From assembly GCF_933775445.1 (NCBI RefSeq), contig NC_065878.1, forward strand, positions 7,028,001 to 7,092,000: a DNA stretch of 64,000 nucleotides. The letters run 5' to 3'. The number at the start of each line of letters is the position of its first letter. Position 1 is the first letter of the stretch. A program made the position numbers and the translations under genes. Positions 37,983 to 48,782 of this stretch are shown in pieces. Under the pieces are notes generated by a model. The model was not told where the DNA came from and did not search any database. It worked only from the letters and a program-made list of their open reading frames with translations. Source of the DNA: Argentina anserina (lineage: Eukaryota; Streptophyta; Magnoliopsida; Rosales; Rosaceae).

Positions 37983-39584
37983 CTATCTTACTGTTACTAT
38001 GTCATCGATCTTCAGAATCATCCGCACACACTCTGTGGCCAATGTGATAGCACTTGTGCTCACTAGCAGGGGCTGCACCACATTCTCGTCCCAGATGTTG
38101 GTAATCTGCCCCTTCCTCACATTAATGCCAGTGTTGATCTCGCCATCATTGTGGCGGTTCCTCAGCTCAGTGACAATGGTCATTGGGTTCAACCCTGCAT
38201 TCTCAGCCAATGTATAGGGAATAACCTCAAGTGCCTGTGCAAAGTACTTGACACAATGACTCTCCATCCCCTGCAACACCTTGGCCCAAGCACCCAGCTG
38301 CCTGGAGAGCTCAATCTCCGGGGCACCACCACCAGCAATCAAAAACCTCTTGCTCACCAAACACCTAACCACACACAGAGCATCGTGCAAGCTCCTCTCA
38401 GCCTCATCAAGCACCAACTGGTTCGAGCCACGAACCAGCACAGATGTAGTCCTCCCCATGTTCTGAATCCCAGTGATCTTCACAATCTTGCCGTCACCAA
38501 GCGAAGACTCCTCCACCAGGTCAGCATACCCAAGCTTCTCCTCACGGAAATGCTCGATATTCGCAATGGGCAAGCAGTTGAGAGTCTTGGTAATGAACTC
38601 GATCTCATCCCTCTCCACATCCTTAATCACCAAAATCTTGGCTTTGGCCAAGTAATGCAACGACAGATCAGTCACGGCATCCCTCAATATACTCTTCTGA
38701 ATCAGCAGCACATTGCACCCCGTCGACTTGATCTTCTTAATCATGCTCAGAATGTAGTTCCTCTCCTCCTTCAGAATCCTATCCATCTGAGTGTAGTCAG
38801 AAACCACAATGCTCTGCTCGATATCGGTTTTCGGAGGCGAAATCTGGAACTGGATCACAGCAATCTTCGCCTTCTCCATCCTCGTCGGGCCGCCGGCTGC
38901 GTGGCTCGTCTTCTTATCGAAAACCAGCCCCTTCACGGTCTCCGTATCGTCGACCGTTCCGCCGAGCTTCTTCACGATCTTGATGTCCCTCAGGTCGACG
39001 ATCTCCGGCTTCGCGGGGTCCACCACAGAGAGCACGGCGTCGACGGCGAGCGGCGCCAGGAGCGTCGAGTACTGGCTTACGACCTTGCTGTTGAGGGCGG
39101 TGCTGGCGGATTTGACCAGCGATTCGCGGTCGGAGAGCTCGACCGGGCGGGCCATGGCGGTGAGGACGTCGACGGCCTTGACGGCGACCTTGTGGAGGGA
39201 GTCGGAGATGACGGTGGGGTGGATGCCGTGGGAGAGGAGGACGAGGCACTGCTTGAGGAGGGAGCCGGCGATGACGACGACGGTGGTGGTGCCGTCGCCG
39301 GCGGCGGAGTCCTGGGACTTGGAGAGCTCGACGAGCATCTTGGCGGCGGGCTGGAGGACCTCCATCTTGTTGAGGATGGTGGCGCCGTCGTTGGTGATGA
39401 TGACGTCGCCGGAGGCGGTGGAGATCATCTTGTCCATGCCTTTGGGGCCGAGGGAGGTGCGGACGGCGTCGGCGACGGTGCGGGCGGCGAGGATGTTGGA
39501 CTGGCGGACGTCCTCCTTGCGCTTGTTGTCGACGTAGGACTCAGTCTTGGAAGACCGGGGGGCGGCGACGGCTGTGGAAGCCAT
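37983..39584 (-). CDS. CCT4: T-complex protein 1 subunit delta (CCT4)
   Basis: This is a subunit of the cytosolic chaperonin CCT/TRiC, which folds actin, tubulin and other proteins using ATP. It is 533 aa, full family length, in a single uninterrupted exon. Group II chaperonin signatures are intact: [10 protein letters not shown] (44-53), NDGATIL (65-71) and the nucleotide-binding GDGTTTVV (96-103, D97). Further on, [20 protein letters not shown] and the [11 protein letters not shown] motif lead the last third, and the C-terminus is KIDDIVTVR. The N-terminal half is very GC-rich and the C-terminal half is closer to the background. The start [10 protein letters not shown] is the first in-frame ATG and fits the family. 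Regulation: a telo-box-like AACCCTAA lies just upstream on the plus strand. Confidence 0.96.
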   Translation of the reverse strand: MASTAVAAPRSSKTESYVDNKRKEDVRQSNILAARTVADAVRTSLGPKGMDKMISTASGDVIITNDGATILNKMEVLQPAAKMLVELSKSQDSAAGDGTTTVVVIAGSLLKQCLVLLSHGIHPTVISDSLHKVAVKAVDVLTAMARPVELSDRESLVKSASTALNSKVVSQYSTLLAPLAVDAVLSVVDPAKPEIVDLRDIKIVKKLGGTVDDTETVKGLVFDKKTSHAAGGPTRMEKAKIAVIQFQISPPKTDIEQSIVVSDYTQMDRILKEERNYILSMIKKIKSTGCNVLLIQKSILRDAVTDLSLHYLAKAKILVIKDVERDEIEFITKTLNCLPIANIEHFREEKLGYADLVEESSLGDGKIVKITGIQNMGRTTSVLVRGSNQLVLDEAERSLHDALCVVRCLVSKRFLIAGGGAPEIELSRQLGAWAKVLQGMESHCVKYFAQALEVIPYTLAENAGLNPMTIVTELRNRHNDGEINTGINVRKGQITNIWDENVVQPLLVSTSAITLATECVRMILKIDDIVTVR

Positions 39585-39780
39585 GAGATCGGAACCCTAA
39601 GCCGGACTTTGATTTGATCTGAAGCAAAGAGAGAGGTCCAATTTCGAAATGAGGGAAGAGAATAGAGTGAGTGAACGAACCCTAAACTATTTAACTAGAC
39701 GTTTAGCGCGTGCGGTGGAATTTACATTTCTGCCCTGTTGCGAACTTCTCTTGGGCTCTTTCTTGGCAACATGGAATTTT
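39585..39780 (-). promoter_or_regulatory. CCT4 5' leader and proximal promoter with telo-box-like motifs
   Basis: On the plus strand 'gaaccctaag' (39591-39600) and 'gaaccctaaact' (about 39677-39688) match the AAACCCTAA telo-box frequent upstream of plant translation and proliferation genes. The first is so close to the ATG that it probably lies in the leader. No clear TATA box was seen. Confidence 0.4.
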
Positions 39781-40667
39781 CATGGGATTTTTTCATTTCA
39801 TTTTCAATTCAGAATGAAAAAAAAAAAGGAATTATTATTATTATTATTTTCTATATACATTTTGGGTGTAGACAATTTTGTGTTGATTGTTGGCTTTGTT
39901 GATGGAAGATTATGGGTTTGTTCAGAAGAGTAAGATACTAACGAGTAACGAATTATGAATTAGATTGGTGAAATGTTGGCGTTTATGTATTACATTAGTG
40001 GTGCGTTTTTATGGATATATTGTTGAAACGATTTGAGACGAGTATGTTATGGGTTTATATCCCGGTGGTAGAACCAAAAACTGACTCAAACCGAGTCTCA
40101 TTTTGGTTTTAGACTTTTAGACTTCTAGTCCTTGTTCGCTATAAAAACCAATCGACAATGATGACGAATGAAGTTAAACCAAATTCATATAAGCTTATAA
40201 TTCTCGAATGGTATGGCAGATTTTCAAGTCATATAAGGGATCTTTAGGAAGGCATAGGTTAAAATGTTGAATAATGACTTCCTAAGTCCCTGGTTGGATG
40301 TCATTGTAGACATCAGAAATGGTCTAAACGAGTCAGTAGAAGGCGTTCAGAGCTCCAAGAAAACCGACCAGTGTGTCAATCCATCTACATGAAGTGGTTA
40401 GAACGACGTTGCCCTTTGTTGTGAGGTGAGCGTATGAACCTCTCTTACAGCACGATCTTGTCTGATGCCCAACTGTTGAAGACATTGCGAGCAGTGTAAG
40501 AGGTGGTGCCTAATTCAGCGGGGCATCACTCGTCGCATTATTCACTCCGATCGTCCCTATGAGCTGTGAGGCATCCTGCATTTTTGGGACATTTTTGTTG
40601 ATGAGCATTGGTACTTGGCATCAGAGAAGAACCCCATTATAATTATGACCTATCAACCAAGAACTGT
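39781..40667. other. Intergenic DNA, no gene seen
   Basis: AT-rich upstream region of CCT4. Includes a short (att)n-like run near 39832-39848. No coding or RNA feature recognised. Confidence 0.5.
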
Positions 40668-41358
40668 TGTGCAGTGCAGGGGAAAGCTCGATGTTCTCAT
40701 AGAGACATAAGCAGTGTTCGAAATATCGGATATATCGGCCGATATTTCGAATCCAATACGATAAGGGCATATCGGTCAAAATTTATCGGTCAACGGTCAA
40801 ACTTTGATTTAAACTTTGATTTTTTTCACTTTTCAATTTTTGTTTAATTTTTTAATATTTATTTTCTCTTTTTTAAAAAAAACTTATATTTTTTTTTTCA
40901 TTTTTCATATATATTTTAAATTTATATATATTTTAAAAAAATTTATGATAAATTTTAAGTCTAAATAATCATTCTTAAATACATATTTATATTATTAGAT
41001 GTTGTTCGTGTATTTTAATTGTCACAAAATCAAGTATTTATTTATTTTTAGTTTACTTAATAACGTTTTTTTAGTTTATTTGGTATATATTGAAGTATAA
41101 TTTTATAAATTTTATTGAAAATAAACAAATCCAATAAAACCGATATATATCGATATATCTCCGATATATCGTTTTACCCCTCGACCGATACGATACCGTT
41201 AAGCGATATTTAGACCATTGGACATGAGCAACAAAAATCATCATGTCCTGTGCAGGGGAAAGCTCAAAGTTCTCGCAGAGACTCGAGCAACAAAAACCAT
41301 GATGCGCAATGCAAGGGGAAAGCACGAAGCTCGCAGTCATAAGCAACAAAAACCATGG
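40668..41358 (+). repeat. Tandem ~55-bp repeat (three copies), the first split by a MITE
   Basis: The unit 'tgcaggggaaagctc.a.gttctc' plus 'agagac.taagcaacaaaaa.catgatg' occurs as copy 1 (40668-40711, resuming after the insertion at 41229), copy 2 (about 41250-41306) and copy 3 (about 41307-41358). Copies are diverged. The MITE insertion is younger than the array, because removing it restores the unit. Confidence 0.8.
40712..41220. mobile_element. hAT-type MITE (509 bp) with 8-bp target-site duplication
   Basis: Ends are CAGTGTTCGAAATATCG and, complemented, CAATGGTCTAAATATCG. The flanks are GACATAAG (40704-40711) and GACATGAG (41221-41228), 8 bp with one mismatch. Subterminal parts are rich in 'cgatatat' / 'atatatcg' words. 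The middle is almost pure A/T. No coding sequence. Confidence 0.85.
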
Positions 41359-41412
41359 GATTTGGATCCCCACACGGTTGAAACTAACGACTTTCTACCT
41401 CCAAAGGTGTAA

Positions 41413-42197
41413 TGGAGACCTGCATCTTGGTCTCAATCCAAGAATCTAACCTCCTAGGATGCCCTCTGAGCTGCTGACATCCACATCAAGAAATTATGAC
41501 TTTAAATGAGCAATCTTTCACGTTCAAAAGAGGATGAGTATAGACATGCTTTTGTGGGTTCACAGGGGAACAATATACAGGCAAATTCACAAATTCCTGA
41601 AAATGGCCAGGATTTCTAACAAAAACAATTTAAAGAATTCTAAAGATGGGTGAATATGCCCGGTAACACCACATGATACTGTATAACATGGAAAACCTCC
41701 AGTATCAAATCTAACATGCAACATAACACTTATATGCGCTAGTTATAATGCAGCCTAAAGGCCACAATTACAATAGTCACTTACAAAAGAAAACGCATGA
41801 CCATATTACTGATATGAGGCGTTTTGATATTATGGAGAGAAGCTTTTATACCACAGATTTACAACCATTGAAAATGAAACAAGTATAGCTGATGAAATAT
41901 ACAGGGTACACAGATTAATTAACTATGGCATGCCATGCTAGTAAGAGAAAAAGAAGACTGGCTCATATTCCGGTGGCTAGAAATCCACCAAAAGAAAGAA
42001 TGTTTGAAAGCTCGGTCTATACCTTTTTGAATTTCCGAGGACGCCTGCTAATGCAGAGTTATTGAAATTAGCTGATTGTCTCTCCTGGACCATGCAATTA
42101 TCAATCTGTCCAGTAGCATTCAGCAATCTCATCGACAAGCCAGGTGCGAGCATTGGCTCAATGTGGTTAGTCTTGAGATCTGCACGCTGAAACTCTA
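41413..42197 (-). other. 3' flank of the DUF668 gene
   Basis: Probably contains its 3'UTR. No coding feature or repeat recognised. Confidence 0.4.
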
Positions 42198-43991
42198 CTA
42201 CCCTTCCATATCCAAAAATTCATCATAGGTTCTATTGCTATCACAATCTAACAGAGCTTTTGCATTTTCTCTGCCAAACCTCCAGATGTAATTCAAACCA
42301 ACAAGAAGCTCTGTAATTGTTGCTTCTGTCTTCTGTTGATTTGCAAAGTAGAGGGTTTGTACCAGCAGAACATGAGTCCTGGAAACCAAGGTTTGCTGTT
42401 CAAAGCTCCTCTCGGATTGCCATCTTATCATGTTATGAGCAAGTGGTGCCAACCACTCTAAAATTCCTGCCATTGCCTCATTCCACTCTCCTGCAAGTTC
42501 TGTATCATAAACTGCTGAATTTAAGCTCTTGCTGTATGGCTTTAGCCTTGCCCTTAGTGTAGCTCTTACACTTGCAGGCAACATATTGTACAGGTCATCT
42601 CTTGCATCAAGACCAATTAAATGAGGAGAAGCTACTAACTTCTCAATTACAATAACAACATTTGCATAGTGCAGTGCTAAGGCAGCAGCACCAAGTGTTT
42701 CTGGTGGAGCATCCAACAACTTATGCTTGGAATCGAAGATTGATGGAGTAGGATGCGGTTTGCTGCTAGAAGCTAAAATTTCACCGTTAGTGTCTCTGGC
42801 TACATTATGAATTGCTGAACGAACACCATCCGAGTTCACATAGCAATTGGTGACAGGTGAATTGTTTGCAGTTATCATGCATCCTTTAAAAGGCCCAACT
42901 TGAGTCATCCTATTGGGCTTTGTAGGTAGCTTCTTCTCATGATTATTGCCTGAGTGATCATGCGACTTCCACAACTTCCTGATGGTTCTATTTGTTGCAG
43001 CAATTGGACCTGATTTTGTTGACTTCACAAGAGGACCTGAAAAGAAGCTGACATCTTTCTTTTTTGCTGAAAGAGGGCCTGATTTTGTACTTGAGCCACC
43101 AAGAGGGCCTGAAAAAAAATTGTTGGTTTTGGTTTTTCTCGACGCTGGCCCCGATGTAGAAGAAAATTTCCCAAGGGGACCTGAGGCAAATCTTGGGAGA
43201 CCGTTGTCAGATGGTCGGACTGAAGGCTGTAATATTGCAGAGACAGATTGACCACGACTAACGTGATCAGAATCTTTGGATTCACCATCTGCCATCTGTT
43301 GAATTCCAAATACATGCTTGATCCTACCAAATATTGTGAAGAGAGTTCTTGCTAAAAGGAGGACTGTATAATCATAAGTCCTGTTCCACAGAGAGGCATC
43401 TTTCAAATTCTTCACCTCCTGCCGCTTCCACACTACCTTTTTTTGAAACTCAAGCAAATTAACACCATCTAAGTCATCACTGCCTTTCATTCTCATTACC
43501 GTCTGTTCAAGATCTGAAAGAACTTCCATCTCTTCATACAAATGTGCATTTATCGAAATAAACCTCTCCATCTTTTTGGCCTTCCTCTCCATCTTTCTCC
43601 ATGAAAATTGCCATCCATAAGGGTCAGCACCATTATTGATCAAATCACTAATAGCAAACTCAAAACCCTTCAAACTAGGATCAGTACAATTAGTCCCAAG
43701 CCTGGCCACAGATTTTGCCACACGGACCATATTCTCGAACAACTCAATGCAGATTAAACCTACAATGTAATCATCATCGTCTGACACAAGCTTTCTTACA
43801 CCCACGGAATTTGAAATTTCCTCTCTGAGCTTATTCACATTTTTATCACCCAGTAGTTGCCATAACTGCACCAGCTTGGACATCAAGCTTGCTACTTCAA
43901 AGGCCAAAACTCCAATTACTGCTTTCTCAGGACCCTCATGCTTCTTTTTAGTCCTCCAGAGACTGCGAAACCACGACTCTGCCGCCACCAT
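42198..43991 (-). CDS. DUF3475/DUF668 protein (PSI-like family)
   Basis: It is 597 aa in one coding exon. The start MVAAESWFRSLWRTKKKHEG is like the Arabidopsis At5g04550/At3g23160 branch and lacks the N-myristoyl glycine of the PSI1-3 (PSK SIMULATOR) branch. DUF3475 covers about residues 25-85 (IGVLAFEVASLMSKLVQLWQ..). The DUF668 domain begins near LGAAALALHYANVVIVIEKL (about 430) and extends about 90 residues. The middle is low complexity with repeated FFSGPL/SGPL/SGPI motifs (about 270-325) in a Ser/Lys-rich context. Family members have been linked to cell growth and PSK signalling; the molecular role is unknown. The 5'UTR has an intron (donor gtgagt at 44876, acceptor tatttgatacag ending at 44053). 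No break seen. Confidence 0.9.
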   Translation of the reverse strand: MVAAESWFRSLWRTKKKHEGPEKAVIGVLAFEVASLMSKLVQLWQLLGDKNVNKLREEISNSVGVRKLVSDDDDYIVGLICIELFENMVRVAKSVARLGTNCTDPSLKGFEFAISDLINNGADPYGWQFSWRKMERKAKKMERFISINAHLYEEMEVLSDLEQTVMRMKGSDDLDGVNLLEFQKKVVWKRQEVKNLKDASLWNRTYDYTVLLLARTLFTIFGRIKHVFGIQQMADGESKDSDHVSRGQSVSAILQPSVRPSDNGLPRFASGPLGKFSSTSGPASRKTKTNNFFSGPLGGSSTKSGPLSAKKKDVSFFSGPLVKSTKSGPIAATNRTIRKLWKSHDHSGNNHEKKLPTKPNRMTQVGPFKGCMITANNSPVTNCYVNSDGVRSAIHNVARDTNGEILASSSKPHPTPSIFDSKHKLLDAPPETLGAAALALHYANVVIVIEKLVASPHLIGLDARDDLYNMLPASVRATLRARLKPYSKSLNSAVYDTELAGEWNEAMAGILEWLAPLAHNMIRWQSERSFEQQTLVSRTHVLLVQTLYFANQQKTEATITELLVGLNYIWRFGRENAKALLDCDSNRTYDEFLDMEG

Positions 43992-44052
43992 CTCTTACAC
44001 GGAGAAAATAATTCCAATGTCACAGCGAAATTCTACATCATATTTCCTGATC

Positions 44053-44997
44053 CTGTATCAAATACAAAAACCACAATCAAACTATGGAACTACACACCTA
44101 CAAAAAGTAAAGAAAATTCAATTTCGTGACACAAAATCAAGCACTCAGCAAACAAATTTCTAACCACAAAGCAAAGTAATTTCTACAAAACAAAGATCTC
44201 ACTAGTGTTCTGTTTCCAGATACCACAATTCAAGAACCACAAAAAGTATTTAGAAGACAAAAGCAACACATCTCTAACCAAAACCCTGCAATTCCAACAC
44301 ACTATGATTAAAAGGCTGCTGAGGGCTAATGGATAACTCCATACTCTTTATTCTGGACAAGAATTTTTTTTAAAATTAAATAAAAATTCCCAAATTGAAG
44401 GAATAATAATCTTTTAGCAAACAATTCAGCAGAATATATGCCAAGTTTAGACATGAAAATGACCGTTACTAAAAACCCCAAATTATCAACACCCCAAGTT
44501 CCATTACCTCAATGACTACCAAATTCCAAGATCCAATTTTTACTAATATTTCATATAGTTCTACCACAACTCCCACCGACCATATTCCTCTTTCTTCTTC
44601 CAGAACTAAACACACAACATGAAAAACACAGCCAGATTCAAACAGAAGCACCCACTCTTGTGTCTTTGGGCTTTAAATAAAGTAAAATTCAGACAAGACA
44701 TCAAACGTTTGATCCTAGGGAAAAGACAGAGAAGAGTCTCAAAACCCCAGATTCGGACAACAACGTTTTATTTTTTAAACTGTGCGATGAAGATAAAAAC
44801 CCAAAACAAAAAAAAGAGAGTTACGATCATTTCCAGGGAAAATAATTGATAAAAGGTTTGGAATAATAAGACTCACCCGATGAGTTAGAGGAACAAGAAG
44901 TGGCCCGCGAATGGTTCTGGTCAGAAATGGAGGGGATTAGGGGAGAGGAGGAGGAGGAGGAGGAAGTGGCGAGGAAGGTGCAGTGGAAGCTTGGAGC

Positions 44998-45028
<31 letters not shown>

Positions 45029-45169
45029 CACATGGAATAGCGCAGCAGGAATTGTGGCAGAGACAAAAAAACGAGTAGACTATTTTATTGAAGAGATACG
45101 GAACTACTGATTGCTAATCTTCTTATCTTTATTTGCAATTGCTAAGCCCCCTGTCTCTTCTATATATAC
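44053..45169 (-). promoter_or_regulatory. 5'UTR intron, (CT)n leader and TATA box of the DUF668 gene
   Basis: Reading on the minus strand: ggtatatatagaag (45159-45172) is a good TATA box; about 30 bp on begins the likely leader. A (CT)14 run (plus-strand AG at 45001-45028) follows, then a Ser/Ser-coding-like cct-rich stretch. An AACTCATCGG/GTGAGT donor comes next at 44876. The intron closes at TTGATACAG with the exon resuming at 44052, 61 bp before the ATG. The 79-codon open frame over the leader is not called a gene. Confidence 0.65.
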
Positions 45170-45172
45170 CTT

Positions 45173-48124
45173 CACGACCACGATTACACACTTCGGTTTT
45201 TTTTTAATGGTTTTCATTTTCATTTTTTTGTTTTTGAATGTTCAAATAATAGGGTATTTTCTCAAAAAAGAAAAATAGGATAGATTTAAATGTGCTTCAC
45301 GGCAGATCCAACGTCTCAAGTAAGAATGATTTATGGAGAATTTGGGTTTTTGTGAAAGAGAATCATTATAGCTAGCTCAATCATTTTGTAATATATGAGT
45401 ATTTTATATATAAGTTTAGGTTGTCCGTTTCGGTTTGGATTGAAATTTAAATCACTCATAAAAAAGGTAAGTTTTCACTAAAATATTATATTTACATTTG
45501 AATCTTATAATAATTAAATAATTACAAATTAAATTAATAAAAATCTGCAGCTATAATAACAATTTAAACTATATTTTCAATGAGTGACATGTATTTTATA
45601 TACAAGCCGACTCTCTCCTTTACCTCGTTGAAATTTTAGAATACAACATAAAGTATTTAGTATTGAAAGACGATTTATTTTATATGAAAATATCATTTGC
45701 CCACAAATTATGTGCTAAAAATACACTTTAAACACAAATTATAAAACTAACCTATGTGAACTAACTCAAAACTATCAAGTTAGATTCACTTTAGATGCAG
45801 AGCTTGACCGTCCCAAACTGTCGTATTTGCAAAGCTAATCCAAAGTATTAAGTACTTGACCAAATCTGTGATTCTGATTTACCGGTGGTTGTGAGATGGA
45901 TTATGTAAAATTCAAACTGATGATCTCATTAAAAAAAAATATATCACTTACTGAAAAAAGATTGAGATTATATATACTTTGCTTAAGTGTCATAGCATGG
46001 TACCCATTCGTCTACTGTTTGATTCACAACTCTCACCATTTTCGTAGTTAATAGGTTTTTAGAGTATTTGCGTCCATGCGCATACAACAGATAGTCAATC
46101 TTGATTTATTGCAATACCCTCGTAGACATTTGTACACCTGGTCAACCTGTTAATAACTCACTAATATAAACAAGATGACTCGCTCCCTGAGTAAGACATA
46201 TTAGAAAAGCATACAATTTAGTAAAAATTCCAGACTAATACATTACAATTAAAATTCTCATTTATTGCTTGTAAAAGTCTCCTCAGCCATTTGATTTGAT
46301 CGCTTTGGTAAACTTTTATTTTGGTAGGCCGTTTGGTGGCAAGTAGCTGTCATCATAGGTAAATTATTAGATTTATCCAGACAAGCTAATGAATTTTCTG
46401 GTAAAACTAAAACTAGCTGAATCCAAATAAAGAAAGTAAGAAACTTCTTGTCATTTCGGGCTTATAATGTATTAACTTGAAAATGCAATGGCTAATTTAT
46501 AAATATTAGCAACATGAAAGACTGAAGTCTAAAGTTTGAGATAAAAGAAAGATCCATCACAATCAGTAAATGGCGACCACGCGGAAACAACTCTACATTA
46601 CCATTTAACCCCAATAGTTTATTATATTACTATTCTGGCCCGAGCCCAACAGTATGGAGGGACCAACTTGCACAAAAAAACGGAAATGGTCAAAACGGCC
46701 CGACCGAGGAATCGCCGGAATCATACCAGACTTTTCAAATAAATTAATCACAAATATTATGTTAATATTATCTAGCTAGCTAGACTTCAGTTTAGAGTCT
46801 AAGCACAACATAATTAACGACCTTGATCTAATTTGACTCACCAACCTTTGTTTTTGGTTTACATCTAAAAAAAGAAAAACTCACTATTATATTTTTGTTT
46901 TGTTGATCTTGGACAAATGTTTTGAAATATTGACACGTAAATATAAGACATTACGAAAAGTGTTGTTAAACTCTTACGCTTATATGCATGAAAATGAAAC
47001 TTCACTGTATAAATGAGTCACGTAACTCAAGAAAATCATGTCTAAGTCATGTGTTTCGTGGGGAAGTCATATAGTAAACCAATAAGCTAAGAAGTAATGA
47101 AACATTGGACCAAAAAAAAAATAAAGAAATGAAACACGTAATGTTCAAATGTGAAACATCAATGGTTCAACCACCATGAGATAGCCATCTTCTTTTTTAA
47201 ACTTAAAATAAAGGGACAAAAGAAAGTTGATGGCCTTGATCCATTGAACAGAAGCAAGAACAAATTAGCCATCCATCACCTCACTCCCCTCTTTTGCCCA
47301 CTACTGGTATTTCTTCCCTATTAATAATTTACAAATGCATAATTAGATAGAGAGATTCTCCACTTATGAATATGGTCGACCCCTCTCCCCCTTTATAATA
47401 AGTTCAGTGAGCTTGATCAATGTCTAATTCTAATTCCAATCATCCTGAGTAGAGTGGATTCGTATTTTTCTTGCTAACATTTCATTGCTACTTATAAGTT
47501 TATAAGCCTTCAACAAAGATACCAATCACCCCAGGACAATTTTGTTTGCAACTCTTCATTCTACTCTATAATCATGTTCCAGTTCAATCAGTTTATGTAT
47601 GACTGTAGTAAATTATGCTTGCGAAATATTATTTTTAGCATAACAATCTCCACTTCTCCAGGGTAACTTGCGATTTTGAGATCGTTGCAATAGAAACATT
47701 GTTATTTAAAATTTAGCTAAGTTTAAAATAACTTACTGATATTAATGCATATAACGAGCACACACGTGAACACTACAACACCTAGAAATTAAGCAAGCTC
47801 ACCTCGTTGGGTAAGTTTGCTATCTTGTACATGTATGGGAAATCATCTATTACGAACATACAATATGCACGTTTGAAGGTATTGTAAATTCTACATGTCT
47901 TCAAACACCGAACTTATTAGAGAAGTACTTAACACATGAAATCAAGAACAAGTGAACAACTGCTCCATAGAGGAGTACGTATTTTGTTCATTTATATAGA
48001 AGTAATGCATAAGCACCCAATCCAAAATGATTTGATGGACAACCAATTGAAAATGGTAGAGGTGCCCAAATCCATCATAAAGATGATCATTTGGGAAGTG
48101 AAATCTTGAAGATGAATTTATAAA
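45173..48124. other. Intergenic DNA, no gene seen
   Basis: About 3 kb of AT-rich sequence. I recognise no coding, RNA or transposon feature with confidence. Confidence 0.5.
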
Positions 48125-48300
48125 CCAAGTGGCCATATGAGTTAAAATATGTTTGCAACTTTGCATAATTGCAATTTCCCTTAGCGTACTTCAACTTTTC
48201 AGTACCTCCTACGATCGAAAGCTCACTAGGTTCTTTGGAAGCTCTGTCGAATGTTCCTTGTATATGTAAGGTACTTCCATTATACTCGCCGCTTGTAGTT
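48125..48300 (-). pseudogene. Dirigent-like protein fragment
   Basis: The minus strand reads TSGEYNGSTLHIQGTFDRAS, then KEPSELSIVGGTEKLKYAKG and NCNYAKLQTY. 'YNGSTL.IQG' followed by 'EL.(I/V)VGGTG.F..A.GY' is the central strand pair of dirigent proteins, cell-wall proteins that steer phenoxy-radical coupling in lignan synthesis. Here the Gly after GGT and the Tyr after KG are replaced. About 55 codons are recognisable against roughly 180 in the family. Sequence upstream on the strand (to about 48440) may hold remnants of the N-terminus with stops. Function is unlikely. Confidence 0.55.
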
Positions 48301-48652
48301 TAAACTTTATACACCAAACTCTACGAACATTTTTTCACAAAAAAAAAGTTACAATTGGATAAAAGAAGCTAAGTTGGTTCTATCTGAAGTAAGAGTCTAT
48401 TGCGGGTAGCTATTGAAGACACGAAGCAAGGACATTAGTATACGTACTCTCAACGCATTAGTTCTGTATTGACACATCAAAATGTGTGAAACTCTCAACA
48501 CATCAATTTAGATATTGACGTATCAAAATGTGCCACTTGGATGGCTTATTCTTTGCAAATTTATAATTACAAAGATTTACGTCCTGTAGTAATCCAAGTG
48601 TGACTCCAATAACTGAGTGGTTAGTTGTCACGTTTTATAAGTATGAAGGGTG

Positions 48653-48782
48653 ACAATTCATTTAGGCTTCTTAAACTTTCTACTACCTCTTACGATTGAA
48701 AGCTCGCTAGGTTCTTTGAAATTAACCTTGTCGAATGTTGCTTGTTTGTTAGTGTTCAGCCATTTTCACTTGCCGCTTGTGA
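48653..48782 (-). pseudogene. Second dirigent-like fragment, more decayed
   Basis: It aligns with the fragment at 48125-48300. On the minus strand it has 'TSGK' and then a stop, followed in another frame by QATFDKVNFKEPSELSIVRG, SRKFKKPK and a stop. The shared words 'acattcgac', 'aagaacctag.gagctttc.atcgta' show that the two come from one duplicated sequence about 490 bp apart. Confidence 0.5.

Noticed and set aside
38151..39617. 488-codon open frame on the plus strand opposite CCT4, plus a 242-codon one in another frame
   Set aside because: They lie exactly over the GC-rich CCT4 coding sequence, and their products are low-complexity (His/Gln/Leu, Gly/Asp/Val) without domain motifs. They are shadows of biased codon use.
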